The position numbers and the translations under genes were made by a program. Shown piece after piece: positions 33,443 to 47,208 of a stretch of 64,000 nt of DNA. Source of the DNA: Amia ocellicauda (taxonomy: Eukaryota > Chordata > Actinopteri > Amiiformes > Amiidae); the NCBI RefSeq assembly GCF_036373705.1, contig NC_089863.1, positions 24,052,917 to 24,116,916 on the forward strand. The letters are read 5' to 3'. The notes beneath the pieces were generated by a model, which saw only the letters and a list, made by a program, of their open reading frames with translations, was not told the origin of the DNA and searched no databases. How positions within the stretch are numbered: the first letter of the stretch is position 1; each line of letters starts with the position of its first letter.

Positions 33443-35128
33443 CACTGGGAGAGTAGGCAAATGAAGGAACCTAATCTGAAGGTGGTGCCTTCAGTGGTGT
33501 AGTATGGCAACAAGAATCAAACCTCTTTAAACCCCACGCCTTTACTACACCTCCTGTTAATCGCACTTTCGCACGGCTCACTCCACTGACACTTTCCCCT
33601 GTCCCACTCCTCCTCGATCTCACTTTTGATCACTACCTTTCACCGACTGGAATTCTCTGAAGAAAGCAAACCAAGAAAAATGCTTGACAAGTCATTACAG
33701 TGTGAACAGATTTTATTGACACTAGTCTCTGTGGACAAAGCCCTAATCAGGACAGACATTGCAACACAATCAGGGAGGGGAGAGGAAATTGTTGATTTAA
33801 AAAACTTTCCAGCTAAAGTGAAAAAGGACAGGAATTTGCTACAGACAGGCACCATGGCATCAGACTCCGAATGCCTGCTTTGTTGCCCACTGGGAATGTG
33901 AGGGGACTTTGGTAAAGACAATACAGTATACAGCACTAGCAGTGGGCCCAGCAATACCAGTCAGAGTCCCTCTTCCTTCTTTAGATAAAATTAATTCCTT
34001 ATCTTAAAGCTGTGCAAAACGCGGCGTAATCTCCTGTCCCTCTCACTGGGTATCCTGTACAACTGTGCATATTGAACAGACGCCTCGGACACGGACACAC
34101 ACACACACACAGGAGATGTCAGAAGTTTCACAACTCTGGTAACAAAGGCCCAGACACACAGGTCCCATTACCGCTCACTGGGAAAGTGTGAGGGAGACGA
34201 TGAAGTCATGACTGTATAATCGGTGACAGGAAAGACGTGCGTCGGACTCACCGTAGGGTCTCTGGTCACCTGCAACACGCCAGGAACACACCAGAGAACA
34301 CGGGGGGAGAGGATCGGACTGTTTGAAAGAGTGAACAGGCGAGCGTTTGAGGGAGCGAGCGTGTCAGTGCGTCAGTGCGCAGTGTCTCAGTGTGCTGCGG
34401 TCAGCGCGTTGAGGAGTCAGTGCGTTGTATTCCAGTGCAATATGGCATTGATAACTATGGGAACACAGCCACAATGGAGACCAGTAACAATGTAATTGTG
34501 CCCAACAATGACTTTATGTTAGCTGAACTGAAATGGCACAACTATGAAGCAAACTGATCCCACAAGGATCCCACAGGTGGGGGCCGTTTGCAGAAGGGCA
34601 GTAGCTGGGCGCAGCTCTCGTTCAGACGGGTTTTGCCAGTGAAGCTCGCCTGTCTGCGCCAATAACAGAAGAACCCGGAAACACAAGCTGTGGGGCCACC
34701 TGCTCCGATAGGAATGGACAAGGTCAAAGGTCAAATGCATTAGTAGTGCGTTAATGTAGTGCATTTTGTAAACGCATCAGACAAATCAAACTACCAAACA
34801 ATCAAAACAATAACAAATCAAGTGCATTTAAAATCATCTTTTTATTTCAAAATACAACAGCTGAAAAGAATAAACGCACTTGGCCCAAAGCATCACAAGA
34901 TTAGTCGCGTCTTCTCTCGAGAACACACACCCGGCGCTGCTGTCTGCCATCGTACTGACTGAGCCGCGTTCAGCCCCCCAGACTCCAGCGCGCGCTCTTG
35001 CCCTTTCAGCAACGGCTGCTTTACCCCCAGACTGTGTGCCGGGCGTCAATAAAGGCTGTCACAGCCCCTCTATTGAAACAAGACAGTCAGCCCCACCTAT
35101 TAACATCGGGACTTCCGTCTTACCCGAA
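33443..35128. other. Intergenic stretch at the start of unit 2
   Basis: Duplicate of 5100-6785. No exon supported. It lies between the MROH copy 2 3' end and the orphan TRIM46 exons of unit 1. Confidence 0.4.
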
Positions 35129-36051
35129 GCAGTGCATTATGGGAGTCGCACAGAGTTCCTGTGGCGCTTTTCTCCCCATCTCTGTCATGGCAAACCTGCC
35201 TCATTTCATATTCAAAGCTTTCTTTTTAAAAAACAATTGCATTTTTAACAGGATGCACCTGGATTGTATTAGACACTTCTTAACACATACGAGTTATTAT
35301 TTAACCAGCAGTGTTTTCACCCGGCCTGACGAGCGCTGTATCAGCGAAGTGCTCTCTCTAGTAGCCGGTCATGAATATCCATGAGCACATCAAGCCTGAG
35401 GCCTGGTTTGGTTGTTATAGACGGGTGACAGATCGGCGGCAATTCAAAACATACGAGAGCCTGTGGGTAATTATTATTATTTATATATTAGAAAATCAGT
35501 AACACTAATGTCTCGGAAATGTTCGGTATTTTTTGTATTATATATAAAATGTAAAATGTACAGAATATCATCCAGCGGAAAACGGAAAAGAGATTCTTAT
35601 TCTTATTGGTTGTGTTGCCACAATTAAATACCGAACACCTTCATGGCATCAGAATTACGACTTCTACTACTACTGACAGTAATAATAATGATCCACACGC
35701 TGACTATTCGTTTTGAATCGCCGCCAATCCGTCACTTGTCTCCGATAACAAACCCCGCCTCCTAGATCGAGGATCTGCCTCAGCAGTCTTGTGCTCATGA
35801 ATATTCATGACCGGCGAATAGAGACAGCACTTCGGCCATAAAGCGCTCGTCAGGACAGGTGAACACACTGCTGGTTAGATAATAACTTGCATGTCTTCAG
35901 AAGGGGCGTCTCTAATACAAGCCAGGTGCATCATGTATAAAAATGCAAGTGTTTTATAAAAAGAAATCATTGAATATTAAAGAGGCTGGTTTTCCATTGC
36001 ATAGAAGAAAAGCCTCACCGGAACTCTGTGTGACTCCCATAATGCATTGCA
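35129..36051. repeat. Long inverted repeat, unit 2 copy
   Basis: Same structure as the element at 6786-7700, with a few substitutions and small indels near the loop (around 35540-35600). The arms remain complementary. Confidence 0.85.
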
Positions 36052-36190
36052 GCTCAAAGACAGAAGAAAAGGGGGAGCTGACCATCTCGTTTAAATAGAG
36101 GACCTTCAGCTGTGTTGTTGCCCACTCTGAGCCAGACCCCCCTGTTTGAATCCAGGTCTCTGTGTCTCTGTTTCCTGGTCTGTCTCTGTG

Positions 36191-36706
36191 CGTCTCAGTA
36201 TATAGTGTGTCTATATAGTGCGTCTCAGTATACAGTGTGTCTATATAGCGCGTCTCAGTATATAGTGCGTCTGTATAGTGCGTCTCAGTATATAGTGTCT
36301 ATATAGTGCGTCTCAGTATATAGTGCATCTATATAGTGCGTCTCAGTATACAGTGCATCTATATAGTGTGTCTCAGTATATAGTGCATCTATATAGTGCG
36401 CCTCAGTATACAGTGCATCAATATAGTGCGTCTCAGTATACAGAGCATCTATATAGTGCGTCTCAGTATATAGTGCATCTATATAGTGCGTCTCAGTATA
36501 CAGTGCATCTATATAGTGCGTCTCAGTATACAGAGCATCTATATAGTGCGTCTCAGTACACAGAGTATCTATATAGTGCGTCTCAGTACACAGAGTATCT
36601 ATATAGTTCGTCTCAGTATATAGTGTGTCTATATAGTGCGTCTATATAGTGCGTCTCAGAATATAGTGTGTCTATATAGTGCGTCTATATAGTGCGTCTC
36701 AGTATT
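36191..36706. repeat. 30-bp minisatellite beside the MROH stop codon, unit 2
   Basis: Same array as at 7840-8655 but about 300 bp shorter, consistent with loss or gain of roughly ten 30-bp units. The flanking sequence is otherwise nearly identical. Confidence 0.9.
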
Positions 36707-36713
36707 GTGTCCC

Positions 36714-39700
36714 TCATGGCACCTCATTAGCGAGCGGGGGCTCAGGCACACAGTCATTCATCTCAGACGGCAGAGTGCGACCTAATCTCCTCCCGTCTCC
36801 TTGTGGGCTGAAGAGCCTCTTCCACACGGGCTGCGTCGCTGCGCTCTGGCACTGGGAGGCGGAGCAGTTCTCCAGGGCCTGGGCAGTGCAGCTCTTAGCC
36901 AGGGCGTCGCTCTCCTCCTGCTTGGCCCGCGTCAGAGCACGGACCACCTCCTGCCACTGTCGGCGTCCCAGGAGGTTCTTATTAATCAGGGACTCTGTGG
37001 ACAAGAGAGAGCAACACTGAGTCACAACTCAACACAGAGGTCTAGAGCAGCAAGACAATGTCACCCTGGCTGCCATCAGATCCACAGAAACATTTCAGCT
37101 CCACGGGTTCCTCAGTGGCGTTACAGAATCGATACCAATCGCCTGTGCGCTCCATCATGGGCCACATCCTCCCCCGGCGTCTCATCTCCTCACCTGTGAA
37201 TACGGCGGCGTTGGCTCTGACTGCAGGAGAGCGGCTGTTCAAACAGTCCAGGACGCAGCTGAAGGCCCCGCCCAGCGCCTCGGGGAAATCAGATGCCTGG
37301 AAAAGACAAGGAGTCAGATTCGGGGACTCTCAGCAGACCTGTAACTCAAGAGCCACAAACATCTCTGTGCATCTCTGTCCTTCATACACAACGTCACACG
37401 TGTGTGCCTCGGCCCTGCGTGTTGCAGGAGCCAAACTCATGTGAGACAATGGGATTGGCTGAACTGGTCCTCACCAAGAACGCGGCCAGGTCCTCCAGAA
37501 AGCCGTCTACGAACAGCGCCCCTCTGTCCTGGTTCCTGGAGATCAGTGTCCTGACAATGTTCAGATCTAGAACCCAGATGCTGTTGTTCAGGGTCCAGAG
37601 GCAGGCCTGCACAAACACACGAGCTGAGACTCAACACTGGGCACTGATGCCAGGACACAGCGGCACAATCCGACAGCAGGACGCCTGTAACTCTTCTGAT
37701 ATTCTTAAAAGCCCCTGCAGCCCCTCCTGGGTTTGCTGCCCGGGTGGTGTCTGATCTGCTCTTACCTGGGTCACCTCAGGGTTGGGGTCTCGCAGGTGAA
37801 GCGCCAGCTGCACCAGGGCCACCTGCAGTTCACGTTTGAGGTGGGCTGTCACTGCCGGGCACCTGCACAGGTTCCCCAGCACGGTGGCGCAGGCACAGTG
37901 CAGCTCTGCATCATCCTGAAAACAAGCAGAGAAGGTCAGGCACAGAGTGGCGACAGCACAGCCTGTGAAACACTGAGCACGACAGCCTGCACGGACACCG
38001 CAGCCTTAAACAGCGACTCACTTTTTCCCAGAGCGCAGTGATCCTTCGCAGGACATCTGCAGCGACATCCCGGCTGACGCTGTGCCGTCTCAGGTGGGGC
38101 AGAACGTGTGAGAGGGCGGACAGAGCTGCCAGGACCGCCTGCCTGTCCGCCACGTCCGTGTCCTGCAGGCCAGAGCGGAGGATGGCGAGCAGCTCCCGGC
38201 CGTGTTCTGTCACCTGCACACAGAGTGGTGGCTTTGGAATTGAAACATGCATCTCTCTCTTCACTGTTTAACACACAGACAGAGCGGCTTCATCCCCACG
38301 TCCCCGTCCGCACTGGGCATCCAGCACAAGTCCTTACCTGGGCAGCTGTGGATCTCTCTATGCCTTGGAAAAGCAGCAGCCTGACGCGCACACAGGGGTC
38401 CTGGGCTCGGCGCTTCAAACTCTTCAGTAGTGGCTTCTCCGAGCCGCCCAGCAGCTGCAAGACAGCAGAGCGAGGCGCAGTGAGAGCAGCCCTCAGCCAC
38501 ATACTCACCTCGGAGAAGAAGGCAGTGGCCGTCACTCTGTGCTGCTCCCGGTCAGAGCTCAGGGAAGGGACGAGGACCTCCATGATGCCAGGGAGCTGCG
38601 GGCCGGCGTGCTCAACCATGGCCCTGGAGGATAAAGGGACAGCCGTAATGAGACAATAGATAACCGATCTCGGGAACGGAGTAGACAAAGGGAAGCCCCG
38701 AATGACAGGCTGGTTTGGAGACCCGTACCTGGCCAGGAGACGGACGCCCTCGGGGTGGCTGTCAGGGCTCTGCAGTTTCGCCCAGGCCGCCTCCTGCTTT
38801 AGCTGATCGGTCGCCTTCCTCAGCTTGGCCCGGGCCAGAAGGGCCTTCAGTGCCAGTACGATCTCTCTGTGGAGAGAGGAGAGGACAGTGCTGTAGACAG
38901 GGAATAAAATTAACACCCGCCAAATGTGGGTAGATTTAGCCCGTGGCGGGTAAATGTCAATTTTACCAGCCACTTTGGCGGGCTGCCAACAAGTGTACGG
39001 GGACTCAACTTTTAGTCGGCATGTTTCAAATGCCAGGAGAACGCTGCCTGCACGAATGCATAGACCAACTGTAAAGTTTGGAGGAGGAATAATGGTCTCA
39101 GGGCTCGGCCCCTTTGTCCCACTGAAGGGAAATCGTAACGCTACAGCCTACAGTGACATTCTGGGTGAATTTGCACCTCCAAATTTGTGGCAACAGTTTG
39201 GGGAAGCCCTTTCCTGTTTCAGCATGACAAGCCGTGCACAAAGTGAGGTCCTGACAGAAATAGTTTGTCGAGATTGGTGTGGAAGAACTTGAGTGACCTG
39301 CACAGAGCCCCGACCTCAGCCCCATCCCACCTTTGGGATGAATGGAAAAGCCGACTGTGAGCCAGGCCTGATCGCCCAACATCGGCGCCCGACCTCACTA
39401 ATGCTCTTGTGTCTGAAATCCCCTCAACAATGTTCCAGCATCTAGTGGAAAGTCTTCCCAGAAGAGTGGAGGCAGTTATTGCATCAAAGGGGGGACCAAC
39501 TCCATATTCATGCCCATGATTTTGGAATGAGATGTCTGAGGAGCAGGTGTCCACATACTTTTGTGGTTGACATTTCGCATCCCCCCCCCCCCCCCCCCCA
39601 CCAGGGGTCCAGTATTTTCGTATCTTAAAAGTGGCAAACAAGGTGCAGGGGGCATGACTCTGCATGTGACCTTAACTCCCTGGCAACCAACTTCTGGACA

Positions 39701-40857
39701 AACTAGTCAGGACATTTCAAATAACAGACGGCTATAAAATGAGGTTAATTTAGGCAGATGAAGAATTTGCTTGGAATAAAATAATTAAAACTTTACAGTT
39801 AAAATGGACTTTACTTCTTTTGCATGAGGTTTATGAGAGATGCCCTGAGATTATAGCATCACTTCTAGAAAGTGACAGGTGTAAGAAAGTGAAGGTGTCA
39901 TATAATTACAATTAATAAAAAATAATGTATTATGTACCAATAGCTGGAGTGAGAACTGATCTTATTTTATAACCCCCAATACACAACAATACCTATGAAG
40001 TTATACATGTTGTTAATTTAAGAAAAGTGGACTTAATATCTGGGTAATGGAAGGGGGAAGAGTGGAGCAGCTCCGTGACCTCAGCTCCGGCTCCAGAGCG
40101 CTCCGATGAGCTCCACACCGGAGCCGGCACACGGCCAACCCTAGTGTATGTATTAATTCTGTATTCGCTGGAACTCAAACGCACAGTTATGTTTCTGAGC
40201 GCAGAGCAGCAGTCTGAGTGTGTGCTTTGGAGAGTGAAAGTCAATCGTTTAGTCAAGTACATTGTATAAATTAGCTGGATAGGTCTTATACATTTTGTAT
40301 TTCGCTGTTGTGACCGGAACACATTGCCACAAGGACGCTAACGTTAAGGCATTTTCATCGCAGCTCACATTGCTAAACTGAATGCAACTGAATGAAAATG
40401 TATAAAAAATGAAAAAGAAAAACATATTGGTCGGTTAATTACAGCTGTAATTGCAAAATATTCCCTTATAAAACAAATAGTCACAACCTTTATAGTTAAT
40501 TTGAATTTGTGACAAATGAACTAAAAGTTGTGCTAATGTCGGGACAACACAAGACTCTGACACGAGGTGTGTGAGAGTTGACAGGTCTGCTGTTCTTATG
40601 CCATTTCCATACGTCTTCTAATAATGTATTTTTACGTAGATATTTATTTAACAAAATTATTGTGTTAGAAAAGTATTCATCAATTGCATCAATTACACCA
40701 TATACATTTCTGCTGAAATGATTTGCGATAGAGACATGCATTTTTTCCTGCGTAGTGGAGATTCTGCTGAAGAGAAACGTGCGGTTTGTTTACATCGCGT
40801 CTCTGCTGGCGTGCATCGTATTGACCAATGGAAAGGACGTCACTGTCTGTCTTCATT

Positions 40858-40893
<36 letters not shown>

Positions 40894-43800
40894 ACAGACC
40901 GTGACTCTATGAATATCTAGCCAATCCAATGAAATCCTTTTAATGACGTGCAGAAACCCAGAGAAGGGAGAAGCACTGAAGAAGAAGAGGAGTATGAAGA
41001 GCAATAATGTGTCATTAACACCCCTTCTCATGTGTTGGTGTGTTTATACAGATCCCCAGCAGCTGCCGTGTTATTGCATGTGATTGATTCATTTGAAAAC
41101 GATGCTCCCGCACAGTCTCTACTAGCAAGTGTTATCACTCAACAGAAGGCAATCAAGACCTTATAACACTTGCAAGTAGAAACTGTGTGGGAGCATGTTT
41201 TCTATCCAGATCCTTTTCCTCATACACACCTGTCTAGTCTATACAGGTGTGCAGTTAGCTTCTGTTATGGTGATTGATGAATTACCTGAATAAATACCAC
41301 GTTTTAACATGTTCACTACACATTTACGCACCCTCATGCATTTCTGGTGATGTTTGCCTTTGGCTGGTAAAAATACCAAGTGGCTGGTAAGTGTTTTCCT
41401 TCTACCAGACACAGTGGCTAGTGGCCAAAAAAGTTAATTTTATCCAGTGTCTGCAGAGCACCAACACTCAGCAGAATCAAGTGCGTCTCTCACTGTGGCC
41501 CTCCTGGCCGCTCAGGTCACTCACACACAGACCAGCGAGGTACTGACGGCTCCATCAGGGACCACACTGTGAACAGACACCCTGTGGGTCTGCCCAGCGA
41601 GACGGCACTCAGTACGACCTGCTCACCTGGATATACTTGGTTCTCTTGGCGTGTCCTGGCTGGGGGTGCCGGCCTCCTGTGGGATCTCCTCTCTGCAGTC
41701 CGTGTGGAGAAGCAGGGCCCCAAACAGCCGGGGAAAGACCCTCTGAAAGGCCCCCGTCCTCCCTGCGACGGCCAGCAGTTCTTGCATGGCAGTGGTCACC
41801 TGACACCGGGAGAGACACACAGGGTCACAGTCAGAGAAAAGGCACCCCATTCAGAGCCCCTCTGTACTGCTTTCTGGAGAGTCAGTAGATCACGGACAGG
41901 TCAGTGGAAACATCAGTGAATGAAAAGTCCTGCGATGTTCCCGGCCTGGTTTACACAGTGAGTAAGTGTCTGGGGACTCACAGCGAGGGTCCGGCGCGCA
42001 GCGGACACACAGTCCTCAGCCGGGTCCCTGGGCAGCTTCCTCATGAGGAAAGCCAGCAGCCTGCGGGACATCTTGCTTTCAGATCCCAAGGCCCTCCACA
42101 GCACACGGCTGGAGCTGTGGGAGACAGAGACACAGTGAGACAGAGGCACACGGGAGCTCCTTGATGTGACACACGAGCCAATCAGCAATGCAGACAGTCA
42201 CTGTGAGAGAGGCGCTTCTGTGGGGCTCACCGGTCCAGCGGCAGGGCTTCGTTCAGCAGCGCCTTGGTGAGCTCCTCCGGGCACTGGGACACGATGTGGG
42301 CGACCACTCTCAGCTGCCGGTCAGTCAGGTGGGGCAGGCAGGGCTGCACAGCGTGCAGGATCTCAGGGACCTGGAGGACAGAGGAGACATGCACTCAGTC
42401 TGCCGCCCAGCGCAGCGAGAGGAAACACAGCGGGCGTGAGAGACTCCAAACTGGCCCTCACCTGCTCTTTCAGCTGGGCTCGTATCGCCTCCAGGATCTT
42501 GCAGAAGATGGTGCTGGAGGGGCCATAGAAGGAGGGCTTACCGGGCCCCCGTGGCGCCAAGGAATCGGCCTTCCCTGTAACGGATTCGGCAGAATCAGGT
42601 TTGGTAATCGGAAAACAACACCACATGGCAGGTTCTCTCGGTATCCGTGGCTGATGTAATCGGAATGCGCCGGGTCGGTAGACGTCACTGTGGGTTTTGT
42701 TAATATTTTACTTAAGCGGTTATGAAGGCCAATTCAATTTAAAAAGTATTAGATTCAAGTGCCGGAGCGTCAGAAATGTCCAAAGCACTTAGTCTGGGTA
42801 CAAGACACACCGGGCTGCTCTGGTGATTCAGTGTGGTGATTCTCCCAATTCAGTGCAGTTTCATAAAGCTCCCAGTTAAGGTAGTATAATTATGAATTAC
42901 TGCATTAGAAAACAAAATATTCGTTATAACAACGGCAGGCAAAAGAGGCTCATTGATGAAAATAAATGCTTTGGAAAAGTTGTTTTGAATTTCTACCCGT
43001 TTTTAAATAAGTAAACGGAATATATACCAAAATATTTATAGATTTGACAAACTGAACGAGCCGTCTATAGTGTATTTGAAGTCTTCTGCTCATAATTATG
43101 CAAGTCTGTTTATTCTGTCTCCCCGATTATAATTGATATTTCTAATCCGATAGTTGCCATAGTTTATTATTTATGTCTGAGCAGATGACCTTACAACGAT
43201 TTACAACTGTAAACACAATATACACAAAGAATTACAAGACAATAAGAAAGTATGAAACAATACATCAAAGTATACAATAAGTTTAGTGCTAGTCAGAGCA
43301 AGTATCAGAGACAATTACAACAACTACAGTACAAGCAACAGCAACACGACACCATGGCATTCGATTTCCTCACAATAACACGCTATATTACAACGCATGC
43401 GTCGTTAAACCGCGTGACCGAGGCCTTGTCTATTAAAATGCTTGTCACGAGTTTCGATGACAGCAGGAGGTCAGACAGCAGAGAGCGCTGTAGTGCAGCG
43501 GGACAGGACGGGGGAGAGGACGGTACCTGCGGCGCGGAGGAGGTGGGCCAGCATTGCCGCGGACCCGGCCCGGCCCGGCTCACTGCTGCTCTTCAGCTGC
43601 CCAACGATGAATTTGGCCACCTTCTTTGGGAAGGCGTTGGCTGTAGGACAAAGGCAGGCAGAGCAGTGAGGTCACAACACAGGCCAGCGCACTCTCTCCT
43701 GGGACCACAGAGAGAGACGCCCGCGAAAGCCTTCATTGCATCAACAGTGGCTCCCAACCCACCCTGCTGAGCTCTCAATTACTTAATTGAACCCTTAACT

Positions 43801-46800
43801 GAACTAATAATTTCCTAAATCAGAGCCTTTCAATTATTTGAAACAGTAGGGGGTTTAAATTAAGTATATAGTTGGATACTAGAACTTATTAAAGACTGAG
43901 ACGTACCCAGCAGCGTTAGTGATGACAGGACCGCGTTGTCCTCGTCCACAGGCGGCCGTGTCTCCTGACGGGCGCAGATCTGAAGGAGAAAGACACGGTC
44001 ACTGCGTACCGAGGGGGAAGCGTCGCTCGGCTGCACGGTAGCCTTGTGTCGGTGCGTCTCGGCTGCTCCGCAGAGCGGGACCTACCTCTTGGTGCAGCGC
44101 GCGCAGCAGGCTGTCCACGGAGGAGTAGATGGCCACGTGGTACACAGTGAAGCCCGGCTCCAAGGCTGCCAGCAGAATTTGCTGCACGTTCTGAATAAGA
44201 AAAGTAATAATAATAATAAAGAAACACAGCCGCTGACTCACACTGCACTGTGGGCCGGTTCACAGACCTGGAATCCGGCTGAGCTGTTAACATGGACTCC
44301 AAAACAATAAACCAAACCAACCCCAACCCTGATCCTGATGTTAAACATAAAATCAAGCCCTTAATCTGGAGCCGGTCTGATCTCGCCCACCCCTGTTACC
44401 CCAGACAGCAGAGAAAGTCCTACCTGGCCCAGGGCTTCACCGTTGGAGCTGTGCTTGTACACCTCCACTGAAGCGGCGACCAGCTGGGTCACATTGGCCT
44501 GCAGAGTCTCAGGGCTCAGCAGGGGCGACATGGCAGCCAAGGCACCGACGAGCGTCTCCTGAAGCCTCAGTGACTACACAGACAGAAGGACATAGGAGCA
44601 CATACAGGAGTCACAGCGCAGAACAAGTGACTAGATGACTCTAGACATTCTCATGTGTGGAGCTGGATATTTTGCCAGTCCATATTTAACAACCACCCCC
44701 TCCTCCGGACATTTCCCACTGGCCCGTACCTGCAGGTTCCTGCCCTCCAGCACCAGCCAGCCCTTCAAAATGGTTTTGAAGGCGGAGTCAATGACTGGAG
44801 CGAAGTCCTGCTTCTTCACTGTGGGGTCAGCGCTCCCTCCGGGGCCAGAAACATACTCCTGGAGGCTGGTGCAGGCGCTGGTGAGCACTGGGAGACAAAA
44901 AACAGACGCTGGGGTCACTCTCCACTAGACACACGATTCACAGCTCAGCTCCGCTGAACTAAACCGTAAACAAAAAGAAGAACAAGGGCGCCCTTTGGGG
45001 ATCTGTCATTGCAGGAGTCAGCCACCCTCACTCACCTGAGCACAGAGCCATCTGCAGCTGAGCCCTGGAGTGGGCTTCCACTGAGTGCATCTCCACTGTT
45101 TTGGCAGCGTCCAGCTTGGGCAGCAGACCGGTGAGGGTCTTCTCAAGATGGGGCATCGTGCCGGACCCTGCAAACACAGACAACAGATGGTTAGGGTCGA
45201 AAACAGGGCACATCTCAGTTCCCTTACAGCGCACAGATGCTGTCCCAGCATGGGGTGAAACCCCTTTGACAAAGTGGCTTCAGGAATGGAAGGAGCAGGC
45301 AGACTCACCGTTGGCTCGTAACAGATGTGCCAGAGTGTTCAGCCACATGGTCTCTGGCTGTACATCTTCATCGATGACACAATCCATGGTCTGCAGGACC
45401 TCCCCCGGAAACCCACATCCCACGGCCACCAGGACGTCACTGGCTGCCTGCTTCGTGTCGAGAGGCATGTTCTGGGTCAGGGGAAGACGAGAGGAGGGGC
45501 GTGAGTCTGAGAAGGCTTTCTGGGGACAGCAGTGTTCCTGGCACATCTCTGAGTGAGAAGAATCTTTATACAAAAAACAGGAAGAGCCTGACAGGAGCAA
45601 GTGGCTCACCGCATCGCTGCCCATCAGTCTAGCAGCCACAGCAATGACCTTCCTGGCTGTGGAGGAGCTGATGTCTTCGATCTGGCTGCGCAGAACTTTC
45701 TCCACGGCCTGCAGGACGAGGGTCGGATGGGCCAGCTGAGCAGAGGAAGACAGGAGGAAGAGCTTAGGAGGGATGTGACACAGCACAACTCAGAAGAACT
45801 GTTACAATATTGACAAATCAATGTCAATGTCTCTTCTCTGCATAACAGACACCATGTTATATCTTGAACCCTTTGTGCACAAGGACACTGAAAGCTGTAC
45901 AGATTTCCAAAAATCTGGATTTTGTCAAACAGAAAAATGTGCATCACATAGTAACCTCAACAACAAACTACTCATATAGACACTCATACTTCAGCTGGTT
46001 CTTAAAAGGAACTGAATAAAGAAAGAAGATAATTACTATACATTCAAATATACAATCACACAATACACACATTTTAGAAGCAATTCCAGAACAAAACCTG
46101 GAAGAAACAACTCCGAAGAAAAGCCACACAGTTAAGCACTCTGTCGGGAGACGAAACGGACGGTCTTGGCATCAACAGACGCTCAATTCTCACCTTGAGG
46201 TATTCCAGACACTTCAGGCAAAAGGTGTTTGGGGCCATCATTTGAGAGAGAGACGCTAAGGTTTCCTGGATGTCCTCCATTATCACCTGCCAGGGATCAA
46301 CCGTCTCTACAATATCAACACAAATCACAGTTAAATCAGCCAGGATCAAGTCCAGCTCATCCTTACAGCAGTGGTTCCCAACGGATTGTATGATTAATTG
46401 TTATTACATATAGTCAGTAAAAAGTCCTCCAAACAGACACTCACCCAAACCCTCAGACTCGTCCACTGTGTCGTCACACTAAAAGACAACAGGAATTCTG
46501 GGTTACATTTCATTCCACTTTACTGATTGTATTATTTTGTGTGAATAAACGCTGACCATCAAGTCAAACCATTATGAAGTGTAGTTTTAAACAATAATGT
46601 CCGTATTAAAACTAAAACAAGGCAGTGTAATATAGTTTAGTCCGGGCAATTCAAGTATGAATCCCAACCCCAAAGACATTTTCCATTGGCAGGTAAGATA
46701 TGCATGCATATTCACCAGTTTAAACTTTAAACGTATTAAGCAAGCAGTTACAATAGGTATCCTTCTCGTATAGCACACGTGTTGGTTCACTTGATTCGCT

Positions 46801-47063
46801 ATGTCTCCTGTGCAATTGTTTATCTAAAATATACACGATCATCATGTGTTATTATTGCAATGATTATGAGACGAGCCTCATGAGTAAAATACACACGGAA
46901 TCAAACGCCTCCCAATCAAAGTATCTGCTTGTGTAGTAGCCTGTATTACATGAAACGGGTGTTTAATATGATTGCTGGGTGACTACTGCCGACTAGGACT
47001 AACATCTAGACAAGGCAGAGTCTTGCAGTGACAGTCAGACACTCACGTCTGTTTCGCCGCCAT
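36714..47063 (-). CDS. MROH-family HEAT-repeat protein, unit 2 copy, 24 exons
   Basis: Complete second copy of the gene at 8663-19005. Exon positions follow from the unit-1 exons by adding 28051 (last exon, 36714-36994), 28050 (exons 17-23, for example 37194-37296 and 38729-38866) or 28058 (exons 1-16, for example 41525-41566 and 47047-47063). All splice sites and the frame are preserved. I saw three amino-acid differences from copy 1: Met to Val in exon 20 (DTDMADR to DTDVADR), Asn to Ser at the start of exon 14, and Thr to Pro in the last exon (FSTQG to FSPQG). A few synonymous changes also occur, for example in exons 10 and 11. Both copies look coding-competent. Downstream of this copy lie the orphan TRIM46 exons of unit 1. 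Confidence 0.85.
38980..39572 (+). mobile_element. Tc1/mariner-like relic nested in the hAT-like element, unit 2
   Basis: Duplicate of the relic at 10930-11520, equally degraded. It keeps two extra bases in the end sequence (GAGCAGGTGTCCACATAC). Confidence 0.75.
41094..41201. repeat. Hairpin-forming inverted repeat, unit 2
   Basis: Same hairpin as at 13036-13143, with one loop substitution (CAGAATG to CAGAAGG); the stem is preserved. Confidence 0.8.
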
Positions 47064-47208
47064 CTTCCACCGACGTCTGAATCTCTAATGGCGCCGAGCG
47101 GCGCGGACTGACGGCACAGCGCGCCTGCGCATTGTGACGCGTCACCGCGGCAACCGCGCCCGAGCGCCCTCAGCGCACGCGACGGGCGCAGCTGCGCAGG
47201 CGCGCTGT
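47028..47208 (-). promoter_or_regulatory. CpG-rich promoter of the MROH gene, unit 2
   Basis: Same sequence as at 18970-19150, with the YY1-like, NRF1-like and X-box-like motifs all retained (X-box at 47141-47154). Confidence 0.6.

Larger units (their letters stand above)
38898..41449. mobile_element. hAT-like DNA transposon in MROH intron 16, unit 2
   Basis: Second copy of the element at 10848-13391, with the same ends and flanking octamers. It has a longer poly-C run (near 39583-39600) and a few indels. Confidence 0.65.
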
